From: Stieleria bergensis
GTDB lineage: Bacteria; Planctomycetota; Planctomycetia; Pirellulales; Pirellulaceae
DNA: 64,000 nucleotides
Direction of reading: 5' to 3'
NCBI GenBank assembly: GCA_007745635.1
Contig: CP036272.1
Coordinates: 4,929,488-4,993,487 of the forward strand
The notes below the pieces were generated by a model that was not told the DNA's origin, did not search any database, and saw only the letters and a program-made list of their open reading frames with translations. How positions within the stretch are numbered: position 1 is the first letter of the stretch; the number at the start of each line of letters is the position of its first letter. This document shows, piece by piece, positions 1-15,000 of this stretch. A program made the position numbers and the translations under genes.

Positions 1-3000
1 GCACGCTCTTCGCGGGGCAAACCTTTGTTGACAATAGCTTCCTTGGTGATGCCAGCGGCGTCAGCGATGATGCAACGGATGTCGACTATTACGAAGTCAA
101 TGTCTTGCCCGGTGATGACCTGAGCATTGGCTTGTTCCCTTCAAGCGCCGAACTGCAACTTGAAGTGGTTCTGACCAACCAAAGCGGTGTCGAAATTGCC
201 ACCGCGGGTGCAACGGCTCCCGGTGCAGTTCTGAACTATCTCGCAGGGGGACTGGCCGGCGGGAACTACTTCTTGCAAGTTCGCAGCGTTGGAGCCGCAT
301 CAACCGGCGCTTACCGGCTGGATCTTTCCACCACGGGAACGAACGTTAGCACCAACAACTCCAATTCGTCGACTCAATCAGCGACGCAACTGGGAACACT
401 GGGCAAAACGACCGTCCAGTTCAGCCGCAGCATCAACAATAGCGGGCTTCCCAATGTCCTGCTGCCACCAGGGGCCAACGACGAGCCTGGCCACCGCAAC
501 TTGGTCGAGAATGACGACCACGTCAATTCCAGCTCTGAAGGCATTGGCCCCGTTGCACCTCAGGCGATCCAAACGCGGTACTATTACTTCCCCGACACCC
601 TGGGTGACGATCCCTTAGGCAATCCCTATCCAAACTTAATCACCGAATCTGAAAAACAGATTGCGCGTCAGATTTTTGAAATCTACGCCAAGTACTCGGG
701 CTGGGAATTCATTGAAGCCGTTCCTTCAAACGGTCCCACACAGGGCGGTCGACTTGCGGTCGGAAAGGGCGATACACGATCGATCGTCCCCGACGACGAC
801 CCCAACGGTGGCACCAGCTGGGGTGGCCCTGGGTTTGTTGTCATGAACGGCAACGTCTGGGACAACTCGAACCGCTTCTTTGGCGACAGCTTCACCAATG
901 TTCTGATCCACGAATTGGGGCACGCATTGGAACTGCCTCACGCCTACGGTTTGCCCGCAACCATGGGCCAACAAAGCTACTTGAATGGCGCTGCAGTTTA
1001 CCCAGGCGACCATGACCTGGCACACATTCGTCGGCAACAACCGCTCAGTGGTAACGACATCGACCTGTATCAGTTCGATGTGAGCGAACCTGGGACGCTG
1101 GAGCTAGAAACCTTCGCTGAACGGCTGAGCAATCCCAGCTTGCTAAACAGCGCCCTGCAGCTCTTCCGCCAAGACGCATTGACCGGTGAGCTTGAACTGG
1201 TCGCCCAAAACGATCAGTACTTTGGCTCGGACTCTTACATCTCCGTCCCTGTCAATGCCGGCACCTACTTTGTTGGCGTCTCTAGCACAGGCAACACGAA
1301 CTACGATCCTCAGGTCGAAAACTCTGGTTCCAACGGGTCCACCCAAGGCGACTACGAACTGCGACTCTCGTTTAGCGCTTCGTCCTTGAACGGTTCATTA
1401 ACCGACACCAGTGGCACGGCACTGGACGGTGATCAAGATGGCGCTCCTGGTGGCGTGCACCGCTTCTGGTTCCAGTCCAGTGACACCGACACGTCGATCT
1501 ATGTCGACAAGACCAACCTCGCCAACAACCAGACTGGATCGACGAGCAACCCGTTCAGCCGCATTTCGGATGCCTTGACGGCCGCAGGCTCACGATTGGT
1601 CATCCCCAGTGACGGCGGCGACCTGAGCGGCGAATCCTTCACCATTGACGATGGCTTTGGCCAAATCACGTTTACCTTTGGTGGTGGCACCACTCCGATC
1701 AATCCAACGAGCGACAGTGCTGCTGACATCGCGACCGCGATTCAGGCAGCGATCAACGGCTCTGCATTGAACGGTGTGACCGCAACGATTGAAGGCCGTG
1801 TCGTACAGCTCTCTGGCGTCAATGATCTTGACCTAGAAGATTCGCCAACCTTGCTGAACACACCTAACCTGGTCCAGATTGTGGGCAACGGTGGTTTGGA
1901 TGGCAACGTTGATACGATCGCAGACAACCAGCCTTATCTGATTGGTGACGATGTCAGTGGCTTCCCTCTAGAAGACGGCGCGGACTTCTTGGTCCCTCAG
2001 GGTGTCACCGCAATGCTGCACGCTGGCGCGTTGCTGAAAATGCGCAAAGCCAATCTTGACGCGGGGACTTCTAGCGCTCAGGTCAGCCGCAAAGGATCAG
2101 CGATCCAAATCTTGGGAACCCCCGAGCGCTCGGTCTTCTTGCGTTCCTACCACGACGACACGGCTGGCGGTAATTCCGACGGCCTGAACATCACTGTCCG
2201 ATCGGGTGACTTTGGTGGTATCGTGATGCGTGACGATTCGGACCTGGAAGATCACGGCATCTTCCTGAATCACATCAACCATGCTGACATCAAGCATGGC
2301 GGTGGTAAAGTGGTTGTTGAATCGGAAGAAGCGGTCTACAACCCCGTCAACATCATTGACGCTCGGCCCACGGTCTCATTCAACTACATCTGGCAGAGCG
2401 CCGATTCGGCAATGTCGGCCACGCCCAATAGCTTTGCCGAGAGCTTCTACACCTCCGCGGGTGTCGACCGAATTGGTCCTGACATTGACGGAAACTACCT
2501 GCGTCGCAACACCATCGATGGCCTGTACATTCGTGTCTCCACGGAGTTTGGCAGCTCGATTGAAAAGCTAACGGAGTCGGCACGCTTTGATGACACCAGC
2601 ATCACTCACATTCTGACCGAAAACCTGTTGATTGATGGGGCAGCCGGTGGTCCAGTTGAAGTCCCCGGTGGAGCACTCCAAGCACGCATCGCTGGCCGGT
2701 TGACCATCGATCCGGGGACGGTTCTGAAACTGTCTGACGCTCGCATTGAAACCGAGCGTGGTGCGGGCGCCTTGATCGCAGAAGGCACCGTCAACCGCCC
2801 GATCGTCTTTACCTCACTCGGCGACGATCGCTTTGGCGGCAGTGGCTCGTTTGATTCCAACAACACACCAAACTCCAGCCCCAATGCCGGCGACTGGGGC
2901 GGGCTGTACTTCGGCCACATGACCTCCGCGAGCCTTGATCATGCGATCATCGCCTACGGCGGTGGCCTGAGTCCGATTGAAGGTGGTGACGCGACCTTTG

Positions 3001-6000
3001 GTGCAATCGAAATCCACCAAGCCTGGGCGCGGATTGCCAATACCGAAATCTATGGCAATGGCAGCGGCGCAGACAATTCGAACCGTGGCGGTCGTGGCCC
3101 GAACTCGGGTGCAGCGATCTATATTCGCGGCGCACAGCCCATCCTGGTTGATAACATTGTTCGGGACAACGCCAGCGATGCGATGACGATCAATGCCAAT
3201 GCCATGCGGTTTGAAAACATGCGAGATCCCGGCCGGGCAACCGGCCTGATCGATCGCTACGCTCAGTTCGACGACAACCGTGGTCCACTGATCCGCCTGA
3301 ACGCACTGGAAAACAACCAAACCAACGGTCTAGAAATCATCGGCCAAACGCTGACAACGGAGACGGTTTGGGACGACACGGACATTGTTCATGTCCTGCG
3401 AAATGAGATTGTCGTTGGCAACCACCACACCTACAGCGGCCTGACCCTGCAGAGCAGCAACACCGAAAGCTTGATCGTCAAACTCGCTGGCAACAACGCT
3501 GGTTTCACGGCGACTGGCAAGCCGCTGGACATCCACGATCGAATCGGTGGCACGGTGCACGTGTTAGGTGCAGTGGGCCACCCGGTTGTCCTGACACACT
3601 TAAGCGATGACTCGGTGGGTGCTGGCTACACGCCTTCCGGTGCGGTCGCATACAACACCAACAACTCGGCCAACCCATCAACGGGCAACTCCGGTGGCTG
3701 GCGTGGATTGCGGTTCGACGAATTCAGTAACGACCGCAACGTTGCCATTGAACGCGAACTTGAAAACCCGCTGACAACTGGCAACGACATCAATGACTCA
3801 ACCTACACGTCACAATTCTTGGGAACACTGGCTCCCGATGAAACAGGTGGCGATGAAACCCGTCGCCTTGGTTTTGAGGTCAATGGTTTCATCAGCCCTG
3901 ATGATTCAACCGACGGGGATGTTTACAGCTTCGAAGCCACTCCGGGCACAGGAGTCTGGCTAGACATTGATCGCACGGACATGACCCTGGATGCCGTCAT
4001 CGAAGTCCTCAGCCCAACCGGCACCGTGCTGGCTCGATCGATCCAAAATGGCGTGACTGGCGCGCTGTCGGATAACGAGATTGCTGGCGAACTTGACGAA
4101 AGCAACCTGACCCAAAACCCTGTGCTAGGGGTTGACCATTACAGCAGTAACATTCGCGACCCAGGCATGTTCTACCAGTTGCCGGGCAGCAGCGCGTCGG
4201 GAACGTACTTTGTTCGCATCAGCAGCTTGGACGGTGAAAGCAGCGGTGAGTACTCGTTGCAGATTCGCGCACGCCAAGTGCAAGAGTTCCCTGGTTCTAC
4301 CGTTCGTTACGCGGACATTCGCTATGCTTCGACCGGGATCGACGTTCGTGGCTTGCCAGCACACAGCTTGTTAACCGGCGACGCCGGCGAGCTAAATAAC
4401 GGAGGCAACAATACAGCCGGTGGAGCCGAGCAGTTGGTCAACCTGCTCGAGACCGACTTGGCCGCGATCAACTTGGGTGGATCGCTCAGTAGTCATGGCG
4501 ATGTGGACTTCTATCGCTTTGAAGTTGCTCAGGTCGACGCAGACAACTACGGCAGCGACCCACGTGGACTGCGTGACAACACGGTCGGCGTCGTCTTTGA
4601 CATCGACTATTCCGCTGGAGCCGTGCGAGGCGACACGACGATCGCCGTCTTCAATAGCAACTTGGAGCTGATCTATATCGGCCGCGACTCAAACATCGCC
4701 GATGATCAGTCGGAGATCGAAGACCTGCGTGGTGGCTCGCTGAGCGTGAAAGACGCCTACATCGGACCCGTTCACCTTTCGACCACTGCCGAGGGCAACA
4801 ACAACTACTTCGTCGCCGTGATGAGTTCCGGCACCATCCCTGCCACCTTGAATGGAGTCTTTAATCGAGGTGGAGATGCATTAACTCGCCTGGAACCAGT
4901 CAACTCGGTCGAACGAGTCATTGAGGATCACATCGGATCACAGGGATACGTTTCCAACGGCGAGGAACACTTGCCAACAGGTGGTGCTTTGCTGGACGTT
5001 GAAACCAGCCTTGAACTCGACACTCACGTCACACCCTTTACGTTTAGCGATGTCGCGCTGTATCTAACGACCGATGTTCTGAATGCTGACACCGATGCGC
5101 TTTACACCGTGGATCCATTTACGGGCGGCGAAGTCACGACGGTTGCCGGTGATTTCGGGGGAGCAGTCAATTCCTACACACCGAACTCGCGTAACGACTA
5201 CCAGGACATCGTCATGCGTTCCGATGGAACGCTATGGGCTTACCAACGAGTCGCTGACAACATCAACCAAGTCGGAAATTTGGTGCAACTGAACCCAGAT
5301 GACGGCAGCGTCATTTCGAGTCAGGCAGACAATATTCCGTCGTCAGCTCAGCCAACCGTTAGCAATAACGACTTCTCGGAACTCGCCACCACTGACTGGG
5401 TCGATGCACTGGCGTGGGAACGTAACGGAACCAACAACTACGACCTGTATTATTCCGTTCGCGAGAACAGTACGGACAACCTGGACCTTGAGACCGAGTC
5501 CTGGAGAGGCGGGATCACTGAGAATTCGAAACTGTACCGAGCGAATCCCAACAACGGCTCGGCCGCAGAAGCGGCCAACCAGCCCTGGGGTGAGAAAGGT
5601 GACATCCAACCAAATGGGGTCACGTTCGCCAGTCGCACAATCTCCGTCAGCGATGCGAATGCGCCTTCCGCACAAGTTCGCATCGAATCAAAAGTGCCTG
5701 GAAGCAACGGCGAGTTCACGCTGCAGATCAACGAGAACGATATTGGCAACAACAGCGTTTCTGTCAACCGCACCACAGGCACGTTGACGCTCAATATCGA
5801 CAACAACCCCAACCCGACCGCTGGTGCGATTGCCAGCTTGATCAACAACAGCGCCGAAGTTCGCAAGTATTTCACAGCGAACGTGACGACACAGACAGGG
5901 TTTGCGGGCGCTGGTGAGCAAGAAGACACCGATGGGGCGCTTGCCTTACAAAGTGGTCCGTCCACCAGTGCGTCGGATGGTTCTGTGAACGCTGCCAATG

Positions 6001-9000
6001 GTCTTGCAGGCCCACTAGAGGGACGGGTGACTGGACTCGCGTTTGGCGGCTTCTCAAGCGGTTCCCTGTTCGGTGTTACCCGCGCTGGAGAGTTCCTGGA
6101 AATCAACAAAGGATCAGGTCAGGTTCAACGTCGGTTTGACTTTGGCCTTACCTCTTACGGTGAACTTGAATTCGAAGGCCTAGCACTCGGACCGCAGAAC
6201 GTGGAAGGCGGACGATTGAAAGACGTTCTCTTTGCCGTCACACGATCAGGAGAGATGTTTGCGATTGATCTGGACGCTGTTAATGCAGCAACAGACCTCT
6301 CAGATGCAGCTCAAATCGAGGGGATCTTGCGAACGGAATTCGATAGCACAGGCGATGGATTGGCCGATGCGACCTCGATCAACCTTGGGCGTGGCAATGC
6401 CGTCGGCCTTGCCTTCTCCCCTCTGGACTTCAACCTCTGGCACACATCGAACCATCGCGGCAACAATCCTGGACACGGGATTAACGCGGCACCGGACGAT
6501 ACTCGCGCTGCCTCTAGCGGTGGAACCAGCCTTTACTTTGGGTTGGAACAGTACCAAAACAACACGACCGAGGGATCAGACTACAATCAGTTTGACGTTA
6601 ACCGTCAGTACGGTATTCTGACCGCTGCGTATCACCAGGATTTGACAAGCAATCCAGTCATCGGTGATAACATCAACCTACCCGGTGGTGGCTATGGCAC
6701 GATGACCACCAACACTTTCTCGTTGGCTGACTGGGATTATCACGATCGTCCGACGCTCTACTTCAACTACTTCTTGGACACAGACACGGGTGATGGTGAC
6801 ACGCAAGAGATCGACCGAGCCCGCGTATTCATCAGCGAAGACGGCGGCGATTGGGAATTGTTGACCACCAACAATACCGGTGAACTGCCTTCATTCCTAA
6901 GTCAATTTTCGGATGCGGGAAAGAATCGCCCGGTGCGTCCAGTCGATCTTCGCGAGAGTGACGAGAATCAACTACGACAAGTCCTCCACGATGGCACGGG
7001 ACAGTGGCGTCAGGCCCGAGTCGACCTTTCTTCGTACGCCAAAACGGAAGACAATGCCAATCGGGGTGACCTCCGTTTGCGGTTTGAATTCAGTACCGCT
7101 GGAACGACCCCTGAGGGTGGCTTCGGAACGGTCGGTGAACTGACGAACAACAATCGATCGGTACGAAGCAACAACAACAACCACGAAGGCTTCTTTATCG
7201 ATGACATCATCATCGGTTTCGCTGAACGCGGGGAGATGGTCACCGGCGCCAACAGCGACGCTGGGACCACCACCGTGCCAGTTGATCCAAGCGGCTTCAA
7301 CAATCCAGCCTTTGGTCAGTACCAGTTAGAGATTCGCCGTACGGAAGACGAATACATCACCGAACCTGGTTCACCGAACTACTCCGTCACGTCTGTCTTT
7401 GACACCAACGTTCAGCACATTGTTGAAAGCAGCACGGTCAACCCGAACTCCAGCGAGATTGACGCGGACCGCAACCGCGAACGTGCTCAAGGCATGCTGA
7501 TCTTGGAGTCAAACTTCATCCGCGATTCAGCCACCGTTGGAATCAACATCGAACCCGGCGTCACCGAAGCGGGCGGGAATGTTCCACACGTGGGCCCCGT
7601 GATTCAGTTCCCGCAATTGAATGCAGAGCGTTTGGTCCCTGGTGTGGTGGTTGAAAACAATGTGATCGTCGGTGGCGATGGAGTGCGTTTTGCTGGAGCG
7701 AACGGCACCAATCCGAACCTGCCAGTTCCTCAGGCCCGAATCGTCAACAACACCTTTGTTGGTGCCGACCAAACTGGAATCGGCATCAATGTTAGCGGCC
7801 AGGCCAGCCCGACCATCATGAACAACGTGTTCAATGATCTCAATCGTGGCATCACCAATGGTGGCACCGGCTCGGTGATCCGTACGAACTTCTTCCAGGA
7901 CAATGCGAACAACGGCAATGCCGGAACGGTTGTCCTGCAAGGCGGCAACGGCGATCCATTATTCATCGATCGTGCCAATGGCAACTACATTCTGGTCAGC
8001 AGCTCGCTGGCCGTTGATAGCTCGCAAGAGGTTGAGCAAGACCGTTTGAACTATGTCAACTTCAAGCGTGAACTCGGGATTCCAGAAAGCCCAATTTTCG
8101 CTCCTGATCGTGACATCTATGGACAGCTGCGAGTGGACTCCAGCGCTGGTCCGGGCGGCAACGGTAACTTCGTTGACCGCGGTGCAACCGACGTCTCCGA
8201 CTTTGAGGCACCGTTTGCCTTCTTGCTCAATCCAGTCGACAACGACATTCAGGGCGCTGACCTTGATCCCGAACTGACGACGGTCATGGTTGCCGACCCC
8301 ATTGTGGAAAACTTCCGCATTCAATTGGGTGACGGTCCAGACCCGAGCTCTCCTTTTGAAGGCACTGGTGTCAACGGGCTGACGGTCTTGAACACCAATG
8401 ACCCGACCGTTGCCGAAACCGCTCTCACGATCACTCGTAACGGCGTACCGCTGGAGCAAGGCATTGACTATTCGATTGCCTTCAACGAACTGATCGGCGA
8501 GCTTCGCATCACACCCCTGGCAACGCTTTGGGAACGATCCAGCATCTACATCGTGACGCTGAACAACGATCAGATTGCTGACAAAGCCGGCAACCATCTG
8601 CGCAGCAATCAAGTGGACGGTGAAACCCGCTTCACGATCATCATTCCGCCAGTTGAAATCGACTTTGGCGACGCGCCGGATACCTACCGCACACTGAACG
8701 AAAGCAACGGTGCGCGTCACATCAGTCCCGACCGCCCTGACGTTTTCCTCGGGACCGAATTCGACAGCAACGAAGACGGTCAGCCTGGGCCGAATGCCGA
8801 TGGTGACGACAATGACTTGCTGGATGATGATGACGGCCTAAGTGTTGGCTCATTCGTCGGCGACGTGACGACCACGGGCCTGTTCCTTGTAGATCAGACG
8901 CTCGATGGCACCGTCTCGCCCGCTGATGTGGTTGCCTTCCTGAACCGAAACGACGCCGCAGGTGCCATCCTGCCAATCGTCGTCACCGGTGGCGGCGTGC

Positions 9001-12000
9001 TCGACGCCTGGGTTGACTTCAACGCTGATGGTGACTTCCTCGATCCAGGTGAAAAAATCATCACCGGTCGAACGATGGCTGAAGGCGTCAACCAAGTCCG
9101 CGTGTTCACTCCACCGAACGCAGTGCCTGGCATGACGTACGCTCGATTCCGTCTCTCGGACGAAGGCATCACACGTCCTGATGGGATGGCTTTGGGCGGG
9201 GAAGTCGAAGACTACCACGTGAATATTGTCAATGTTGATGTGCCTGTACCGCAGGACGACAGCTACTCCGTTAGCGAAGACAACGTGCTGGTTGTTGATG
9301 GAGGTGAAAACCAATCGCTGTTTGACAACGGTGAAGACAGCATTCCTGACGACCAATACCTCTCACCAGAGGTCGTGATCGACGCGCCGTTTGATGAAAT
9401 CACCGGATTGTACCGAACGCAATTCGGTCACGTTCGCCTGGATGACGCCGCTCAAGCCCACTTCACGTACTTCCCGGACTTGGACTTCGAAGGCACCGAC
9501 ACGTTCCGCTATGCGATCAGCACGCAGCGTAACGAAGGACAGGAATTCCTGGACTCTGCCAACTTTGCCACCGTCAGCATCGAAGTTGAACCCTTCAATG
9601 CGAATCCAATCTTTAACATTCCAACCAGCGTGGAAATCTGGGAAGACGAAACGACAAGTTTCACCATCGAAGATTTCTTCACTGGCGTTCTCGGTGGTGA
9701 TCCCGATCTGTATGGTGAAGACGAGCGTCAGCAGGATGTCACGTTCTCGATCGAACTGCAAAACGAAACCCCAACAGGCCTGATGGCGGGCTTGCCGGAT
9801 GTCTCCACTGGCTCATCGATCACCTTCGATCCCACGATGGACTTCTCCGGTGAAGCAATCTATGTCGTGACTGCGACCGATGATGGCACCAACATCAACG
9901 GTGGACCAACGCTTGACCCACAAAGCACCTCCAAGACGTTCACCGTCACCGTTCACCCAGTGAACGATGCACCACGCTTCGATCCCGCGGTTGCTGGCAC
10001 CAATGGCCAGCCTGATGCGGCAGATGATCCGTTTGAAGATTATGGCTGGGAAGTTGCCAACGTGGTCGATATCACCACGGGCTTCGTCACCGACGCCTCG
10101 ATCACGTACACGATGCCCGAAGACGGCACACAGGCTGTTGGGCAACCTGAAGAGGCCCTGTTCATTCCGGCACGATTGGCCGGTGGCACGGGAGCCAATT
10201 ACGCGCCGATCGGATTGGTCGATGTCTTCAACGTTGGTCCCGACGATGAAGCATCTGATGTCCCCTATGGCAACCAAACGTTGCCATTGCTTGATGTGCC
10301 AGCGACAACGACTCTTGGCGGGACGTTAACACCTGGAACGAAGGACATCGGTGGCCAGACTGTGGACGGTTACTTCTACGTTCCACCGACGGATCAGAAC
10401 AACCTGTTCAACACGCCACTTGACTCGTTTGTTTACACGGTTACCGACGATGGTTTGAGCTTCCGTGACGGTGCGTTGACAGACGAACCACAGTCATCGA
10501 GCAACACCGTGTTCTTGAACATGGTTCCGATCAATGATCAGCCAACATTCAACGTCAATCTTCCGCTCGTTGACAGCAACGACCCCAGCGGACCACGTGT
10601 GCCACTGTTCCTTACAGAAGACTCCCCGGAACAGATCATCCCGGGCTTTGTGTTCGACATCCTGACCGGCCCGACGACCGCTGAAGACGAATTGCGGGAT
10701 CAGACGACGATTCTGTCCTGGGAACCTGGAGCAAATAACCCGCTGAACGAAGCGGAGTTCTTCCTTGACGGCCTGACGCTGGAACAGGACGGAACACTCA
10801 CGTTCCAACCCAATACCGACGTTTACGGAAGCTATGAATTCGTGATCCTGATGGAGGATACCGGAGACGACAACGAAGCACGTGGCGACGTCCACGATGC
10901 GGAGTCCGTCACGGTCACCATCACCGTCCTCGCCGTCAACGATCCACCGCGTTTCAATCCTGACGTGACAGGAACCGATTTGGTTGAGAATCCGAATGAC
11001 GCGGATGCCGCTTACGAAGTCGCAGAAGAAGTTGATCCTGCGACGGGCTTGGTGATCGACGGGACGATTACTTATCGACTAAAAGAGGACAACACGCTTG
11101 CCGTGGATGCCAGCAAACAGTCGTACTTCATTCCACTGCGTCGTGATCCGAACATTGTCGGTTACAACCCCTTCGGATTGCTTGACGTCTTCGTTGCCGG
11201 ACCGGAAAACGAAATTGATCCAAATGCTGCCGCGGGTGGCCAAACGGTCTCACTGGTTGTTCCTCCGACAACCACCGAGAAAGGCGGTACCATTGAGGTC
11301 GCCACGGTCAATAATGTTGCAGGGGTGATCTATACACCGCCAACAGATTACAACCGCGACATCGACGGCCCTGACTCCTTTGTTTACGAAGCCATCGATA
11401 ATGGAACCGATCAGGTGATTGATGGCACGTTGATTCCCAACGCACTGAAAACCGCCAACACCGTTGTCTTTGACCTCACGCCTGTCAATGACGCGCCGCT
11501 GTTCAGCGTGGACTTGCCGGCCGCTGACAGCAATGACCCCACCGGTCCGCTGGCACCGCTGGAGGCTTTGGAAGACAGTGCGACAACGACCCTGCCCGGC
11601 TTTGTCTTTGACATTTTTGCTGGACCAGCTGCGACCGCCACGGATGAATTGGCCTCTCAAGACTTGACGCTGACGTTGATCCCCAACGATCCAAGCGCGG
11701 TTGCTGCGGCCTTTGCGGAACTGCCAGAACTGACACAGGACGGCCAATTGAGCTTCAAGCCTGCCGTGGATTACTATGGCGACTTGGGCTTTACGATCAC
11801 CTTGGTGGACAATGGCCTTGACGATGCAACCAGCGACCCAGACCGTGGTGATCGCAATGAAGCGGTCAGCGTTAGCTTCACGATCAGCATTCTGCCGGTC
11901 AACGATGCACCGCGACTTGATCCTGCCGAGCTGGTTGGACTGGTTGAAAATCCAGCGAACCCAAGTGACGACGCCTATTCCGTTTCACAAACCGACGGCT

Positions 12001-15000
12001 CGATCACCTACACGCTCAAGGAAGACAACACCCAACCGGTGGGCAGTGCTCCGGAACCGTACTTCTTCCCACTGCGTCGCCCCGACGTCGCTGGTTACAA
12101 CCCAGTAGGCTTGATCGACGTCTTTGTCCCTGGCCCACAAAACGAGATTGACGGACTGGACGAAGACCCAGGAGCCTATGCGGGTGACCAATCGTTGTCC
12201 CTGCATTCCCTGCCACCGACAACCGCCCTGGGCGGAACGCTGGAATTGGGCACGAAGGATGGCGTCGACGGAGTCTTCTACACGCCACCGGTTGATTACA
12301 ACAACCAGATTGGCATTGAAGATTCATTCGTCTATGAAGTGATCGACGATGGCACCTCGAAACCCATCAACGATGTTCTGCAAGACGATTTCAGAATCTC
12401 GTCCAACACGGTCAGCTTCAATTTGACTGACGTCAATGACCAACCGCTGTTTGACGTTGCCTTGCCATTGGTCGACTCAGGTGATCCGAACAGCGGCTTG
12501 GCTCCGCTGCAGGTCCTGGAAGACACCGACACCGTCACCATCACTGGCTTTGTCAACAACATTTTGGCGGGCCCTGACCCAACGGCTTCCGATGAATTGT
12601 TAACCCAAACACTGGACTTGACTCTCACGCCAACCAACCCCATCGATGTCAGTGCCTTCTTCGATGAAGTACCGACGTTGACTCAGGATGGCACGTTAAG
12701 CTTCAAACCTGCGTTTGATGTATATGGTGATTTTGAGTACGTCATCAATCTGCAGGACAGCGGCGACGACGATCCGATTCGCGGAGACGAGCGAAACGCG
12801 GACACGGCAACGTTCACGATCAGCGTCCTGCCAGTCAACGACGCGCCACGGTTCGTCCCCGAAGTCACAGGCACATCGAATTCGAATGGTGACGACGACC
12901 AGTACAGCGTCAATGAACAGATCGACGACGTCACGGGCTTGGACCTCGATGGCACCATCAACTTGACACTCAAGGAAGACAACACGCCTGCCGTTGGCGA
13001 CGCGTTTGAGCCGTACTTCATTCCGTTCTACGGCACCTCAGCTGGAACCAATGACGATGACGAGCCGCTGTTCAATCCGCTTGGCCTGTTTGATGTCTTC
13101 ACCGCTGGTCCTTTGAATGAGCTTGATCCCAATGCTTATGCAGGCAACCAGACCATTGGCTTGCAAAGCATGCCGACCGCCACAGAACTGGGCGGAACGC
13201 TGGAATTGGGATCGATTATCGACGGCAACGGGCTTGAAGTCTTCGGCGTGTTTTACACGCCACCGGTTGATTACAACTTGGACATTGGCGAGCCAGATTC
13301 GTTCGTGTACAGCGTGATTGATGATGGTCGATCGCAGCCGATCGGAGGCTCGTTGCAAGACGACTTCAAAGCGAGCCAGAATACCGTGTCGCTGACAATG
13401 ACCCCGGTCAATGACCAACCATTGTTCGATGTCAACTTGCCGCTCGTCGATTCGAATGATCCAGCGAGTCCCTTTGCAGACATTCGTGTTCTGGAAGACA
13501 GCACGCAAACGGTGATCCCCGACTTGGTCACCGGCATGCAGACCGGCCCCGACACGGCGACCGATGAACTGGAAAACCAAACAGCTGAACTGTTCTTGAC
13601 GCCAATGTCCTATGATCCAGCCGACGAAGACAACTTCTTCGCCGATGGGCCGACACTTGGACAAGACGGCTCGCTCACGTTCACTCCTGCGATTGACGCC
13701 TTTGGTGTGTTCGAGTTTGTGATCGACTACATCGATAGCGGGGACGCGGATGATGCTCGCGGAGACCAGAACACGGCTGATGCAGCAACGATCACCATCA
13801 CGGTTCTGCCGGTCAACGACGGGCCTCGAGTCAATACCGAATTTGCTGGCGAGGGTCAGGAAAACGGCGATGACGATCAGTGGGCAGTTGGCGGACCAAG
13901 TGATCCCAACGGCTTTGGCGTGATCTCCTATACCCTGCGAGAAGACGTCACACCTGCTGTTGGCGAACCGTTTGAGCCCTTCTTCATTCCATTCCGACGT
14001 GATCAATCGATCCAGGGTTTCAACCGCCTGGGTTTGATTGACGCACTGACCGTCGGCCCGGACAACGAAGCAGCACCAGGCGTTCATGGTGGCGATCAAA
14101 CGCTATCGATCGATGTCCCAACTGAAACGCAACGCGGTGGTATGCTTGTCCCGATGACCGTTAACGGTGTCGAGGGTGTCTACTACACGCCACCGTTGAA
14201 CTACAACAACATTGTTGGCATTCCGGATGTCTTCGAATACACCGTGACTGACAACGGTGGCACCTACCAAGACATCAATGGCACTCTGATTTCAGATCCG
14301 CTGAGTTACACCAACGCAGTGATTTTGAATCTAAACTTTGTCAATGACGAGCCTCAGTTCATCGTCAACCGTGCTCCTGCGGATCCTTCGAATCCAGAGG
14401 CTGGCTTCCAGCCCATCGAAGTGCTTGAAGACAGTTCGCTAACGCGTGTCAACAGCTTTGCGGTTGGCATTCACGCCGCTCCGCCGTTGAGTGCATTCGA
14501 TGAAGTCGACGCACTCATTGGACAGGATGTCTTTTTCGACGTGGCGCCACGGTCCTTCCTTCCAACGGAGATGTCGCAGTTCTTCAATGTTGCTCCTGCG
14601 ATCAGCCCCCAGGGCAACCTGACGTTTGAGCCCGCTGCAGATGTCTTCGGTGAATTTGTGTTCCAAGTTCAGTTGCTTGACAATGGCGAACGCAACCCAG
14701 AGCGTGGTGATGACTGGGCTTCACAGCCTGCGACGATCACCATCAATATCCTGCCCGTCAATGACTCGCCGGTACTGGTCGATGGAGCGGCAACGATCGA
14801 GATCACTGAAGACGCCAATGGGAATGAAATTCTGGAAGACCCCATCGACCCGATCTTCATTCCGGCACGAACCACTGGCAACCAAGTTGGCTTGCTAGAC
14901 GTGTTTGCACCTGGACCAGACAACGAATCGTCGGACATCACCCCTGGTGGAAATCAGTCGGTCAGCTTTGATCCGATCTTGCCACAACGGACAGTGGGTG

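Noticed and set aside
13038..14099. 353-codon minus-strand open frame inside the giant gene, with others such as 7959-8720
   Set aside because: These are antisense shadows of a biased coding sequence and contain no family motifs.
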